From Bremia lactucae (lineage: Eukaryota; Oomycota; Peronosporomycetes; Peronosporales; Peronosporaceae): a stretch of 29,833 bases of DNA. Below are positions 27,563-29,833 of this stretch, in pieces; positions within the stretch are counted from its first letter, which is position 1; every line of letters begins with the position of its first letter. Both the position numbers and the translations under genes were made by a program. The stretch spans positions 7,672,703 to 7,702,535 of the forward strand of contig NC_090610.1 of assembly GCF_004359215.1 (NCBI RefSeq). Direction: 5' to 3'. The notes under the pieces are model-generated. The model saw only the letters and a list, made by a program, of their open reading frames with translations, made no database searches and was not told where the DNA came from.

Positions 27563-28013
27563 TGTAACGCGGCACTACAACTTGTACTGCTTCAGTACAA
27601 GTCCGCTTCGCACTGCTTCAGTTGCGAGTGGTGCCTTACGTTATTTCACGTACACTAGTACGTGCAGAGGAAGACTTCTCTTTAAGGCAACTAGCTTAAA
27701 GAGGGTTAAATGAAACTGTATTAATATAATTAAGTATCTCTTCTTTCTATCTGTTGACGCTAACTTAATTATAAACTAATACTAAACATCAATTGAAATC
27801 TTATCTTATCTTATCTGTCTCTCTCTTTTGCTTACGTCTACAGTTGATTATTCTGCGGGATAAATAGATACAATGGTCTATACCTATTTATGGATTAGAT
27901 TTCTGAACATTACTTTATAAAGAAATATCCTCCAAATATTATCTACCTTTTAGATAATATTTTTATTAACAACCTTTCAGTGTTAATTTTATATAACGAT
28001 ACACCCCGTTACA
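27563..28013 (-). repeat. 3' LTR of element F (451 bp)
   Basis: Reverse complement of the LTR at 5821-6260: plus strand starts TGTAACGCGGCACTAC and ends ACACCCCGTTACA. It contains the same hairpins, for instance ACTTGTACTG / CAGTACAAGT at about 27580-27602. It is 11 bp longer than the partner. Confidence 0.9.
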
Positions 28014-28026
28014 TCACCCCTTCCTT
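28014..28026 (-). other. Polypurine tract of element F
   Basis: The minus strand reads AAGGAAGGGGTGA directly before the LTR start at 28013, the same place and nearly the same bases as in element A (5808-5820). Confidence 0.75.
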
Positions 28027-28054
28027 AAACGACAATCACTCTGACTGCCATTGG

Positions 28055-29531
28055 ATGGAATGGTCACTATGTGGCCACTTAACTCGCGCAACACTAGATG
28101 TTGCGGGTGCACGTGGTAATTCACCACGTGAATACGACCCCTCTGTGGAGGTCGACTACGAATGCGAGTCGAACGAAATGGCCGACTCGGGGAGAATAGA
28201 ACAGTCGCCTGATAGACGTCAGGCGGCTGACTATGAGCCTTCGAATGAGAGGGCTCATTCTGATAGACGAGTTAATTGTCTATTTGGTTCCGACGATGAG
28301 GAGGATCCCTCATCGCCCGTTCCGTCTCCCGTACGGTCACCTGCACCTGTTTCTGTGCAAGGTGATGACGATGGCGTAAGCCATCGTAATAGAAGTTCTT
28401 GTGATACCCCTGCTTAAGTGGGTACCACTCAGGGGAGTGAAGACACTAAAATATCTCATCTCGCCCCTGAAAAGAAGCCGTGGCTTTTGCCAGAACGGCT
28501 AAATAATAGCTTGTCTGGAGAGACTACTCCTAACAATAAATATCCATTATTTATTGCGACAAAGCTACATGGCCTTTATCCCAGCGCGAAGAACTTTCGC
28601 GCTGAGGAAGATTTTTATCTCGATGCTTTTCTTAAGCATCGATGGTTTAGTGGCAACAATAAGCGAGATAAAGTATCGCTTATGCAAGTCTGGAGCGCGT
28701 TCATTCGGAATGTCAAAGAAATTGGACGCGAAGCCTGGCTTCAAAAACTTAACGCGAATTGCGATAAGTTTGAGAAGCGAACTTTAACCGGTGCAAAGTA
28801 TACATTGCATCGGTTGTCACGTGAGGCTGGGCTTCCATGCCTCACGTGGGGTGATCCCTGTCCGTGTTGTGATGACAACACGAAACGAGTAAAAGGGGAT
28901 GTCTATTCCCTTTCTTCGCCCTGGGGAAGAGATCGCATCTCTATCGAGATGCGAGAGGCGATTGACGTTTTGCAATCAATTTACAGGCGCCTGGGGCGCG
29001 TGTTTTCCGATGGACCTTCCGATCCATCGGATGGTCTCGTCATACTGACGGACGAGGCCCTCAACGTCAGCAACCAGCTGAGAACGAGGCTCTTAACTGT
29101 CATGTGAAAGTGGATAACCGTGCCAGCGAACAAGATAACTCGTTCGCTGCCCCTTCACATCACGGTGGTTCTGGATACGTTTCACAAGGAAACGTGACCT
29201 CCATGGGCACCCACCAATGATTGTGGTGGAGGAGGGAAAATTAGATCAGAACCGTGTGTCAGATCTAATGTCGATGATCGACAAAATCGATCACTCTCTC
29301 CATGATTTGGAAGAAGGACTTGACCACGGGGCCGGCAAGCGTCGCTCGTTGGAGCAGACGGTGCAGGCTCACCATATCGAACGGTTGGAAGACCGTTCGA
29401 AGAGTGGTACTCCATGTTGGAGTACGAACGGAAATATCACGCTGTTCGCGATGAGCTGTCGTCAGCTCATCGCAGTTTCGAGGATATTCGGAACCGGCAT
29501 GAGAAACTCCAGGTTGAATATGAGAATATGG
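28055..29531 (+). pseudogene. Element F, opposite-strand ORF (best-preserved copy)
   Basis: Start MEWSLCGHLTRATLDVAGAR at 28055; one frame runs to 29107 with a single TAA at 28415-28417. Order of parts: acidic, disordered N-terminus (DYECESNEMADSGRIEQSPD; GSDDEEDPSSPVPSPVRSPA), then a conserved region of about 190 residues (APEKKPWLLPERLNNSLSGE; LYPSAKNFRAEEDFYLDAFL; KHRWFSGNNKRDKVSLMQVW; SAFIRNVKEIGREAW; FEKRTLTGAKYTLHRLSREA; CLTWGDPCPCCDDNTKRVKG with a possible metal-binding cysteine group), a Ser/Asp/Pro stretch (FSDGPSDPSDG), then in another frame from 29217 a coiled coil (MSMIDKIDHSLHDLEEGLDH; SLEQTVQAHHIERLEDR). N-terminal ~55 codons of copy A are deleted. I know no such domain; a DNA- or RNA-binding or particle-associated protein is conceivable but unproved. 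Confidence 0.75.
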
Positions 29532-29833
29532 GACTCGGGCATCCCGTGTAGTCGGTAAACATGATCCAGGAACAAGAGAGCTACCTCCTTGCCTGTGATC
29601 GATGTCTTACATGGTGCTAAATGCACCATTTTGCTCAGTCTGTCTACAAAGACGACTAGCCCTGTCCGACCCTTATGATCGGGCGGCATGCCAAACATGA
29701 AGTCCAGACTTACTGACTTCCAACAGTTGGTTGGAATCGGTAGCGGCTTCAGTGGCGCACTGCTGGACGGTGCAGGCTTAATGCGCTGACACTGTTCGCA
29801 AGAGCGAATATAGTTGGCCACCCATCTATATAG
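29532..29833 (-). pseudogene. pol: Integrase fragment of another gypsy family (element G)
   Basis: Minus-strand open frame: NYIRSCEQCQRIKPAPSSSA, PLKPLPIPTNCWKSVSLDFM, FGMPPDHKGRTGLVVFVDRL, SKMVHLAPCKTSITGKEVAL and DHVYRLHGMPES. It holds the zinc-domain cysteines (CEQC) and the first catalytic aspartate (SLDFMFG) but is cut just before the second (SDRD) block. It is closer to other gypsy families than to A, C or D (KTSITGKEVALLFLDHVYRL). It continues past the window edge. Confidence 0.85.

Larger units (their letters stand above)
27563..29531 (-). mobile_element. Element F: 3' end of a second element of family A
   Basis: Minus-oriented: 3' LTR (28013-27563), polypurine tract (28026-28014, the mirror of 5808-5820) and the opposite-strand ORF, here on the plus strand. 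Similarity to element A ends at 29531, at the point where A passes into the last bases of pol. What follows is integrase of another family, so F is truncated or chimeric. Compared with A, about 170 bp are deleted near the start of the ORF (around 28080). Confidence 0.82.

Noticed and set aside
1..29833. CRISPR arrays, rRNA and tRNA genes, prokaryotic operons
   Set aside because: No regular repeat-spacer pattern, no cloverleaf or rRNA sequence recognised; introns and gypsy elements point to a eukaryote.

Overview
The window looks like a repeat-rich piece of an oomycete genome (Peronosporales-like: Phytophthora or a downy mildew). This rests on very short GT-AG introns (46-109 bp in my models), compact convergent host genes, and abundant Ty3/gypsy elements with TGTAACGGGG or TGTAATGGGG ends. 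The species is not determined. A 100-N run at 12045-12144 shows this is a draft scaffold.

Layout. 1-1239 (-): gag and start of pol of gypsy element E. 1230-6260 (+): element A, with decayed reverse transcriptase, RNase H, integrase and integrase C-terminus, then a long ORF on the opposite strand (5706-4219), a polypurine tract and a 440-bp 3' LTR. 6630-10342: the only clear host gene island, holding a six-exon RCC1-repeat gene (+) and, 51 bp away tail to tail, a three-exon Cramped-like SANT gene (-). A third host gene may begin at 10523 and is cut by an LTR end at 10567. 10567-12163: rearranged LTR pieces and the gag plus integrase tail of element B (-). 12170-12300: a minisatellite. 12780-13960 (-): a broken MULE/FAR1-type transposase. 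14301-18600 (+): strongly decayed gypsy element D. 20002-27535 (-): a nearly complete 7.5-kb gypsy element C with two ~485-bp LTRs, primer binding site, gag, protease, RT, RNase H, integrase, an opposite-strand ORF and a polypurine tract. 27563-29531: element F, a second copy of A's 3' end in the other orientation, fused to a foreign integrase fragment (29532-29833, -). Every retroelement gene I examined is broken by stops or frameshifts.

Three signals stand out. (1) Elements A, B and F, both LTR families, and to a lesser degree C, are saturated with short perfect stem-loops, including 10-12 bp stems with 2-9 nt loops inside coding sequence, far above chance; the host genes are not. (2) A, F and C carry a long ORF between pol and the 3' LTR on the strand opposite to gag-pol, so these elements look ambisense. 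(3) In E, B and C the gag stop is the TAG of CAGTAGG, this motif is the 5' arm of a hairpin, and pol lies in the -1 frame, which suggests a recoding site.
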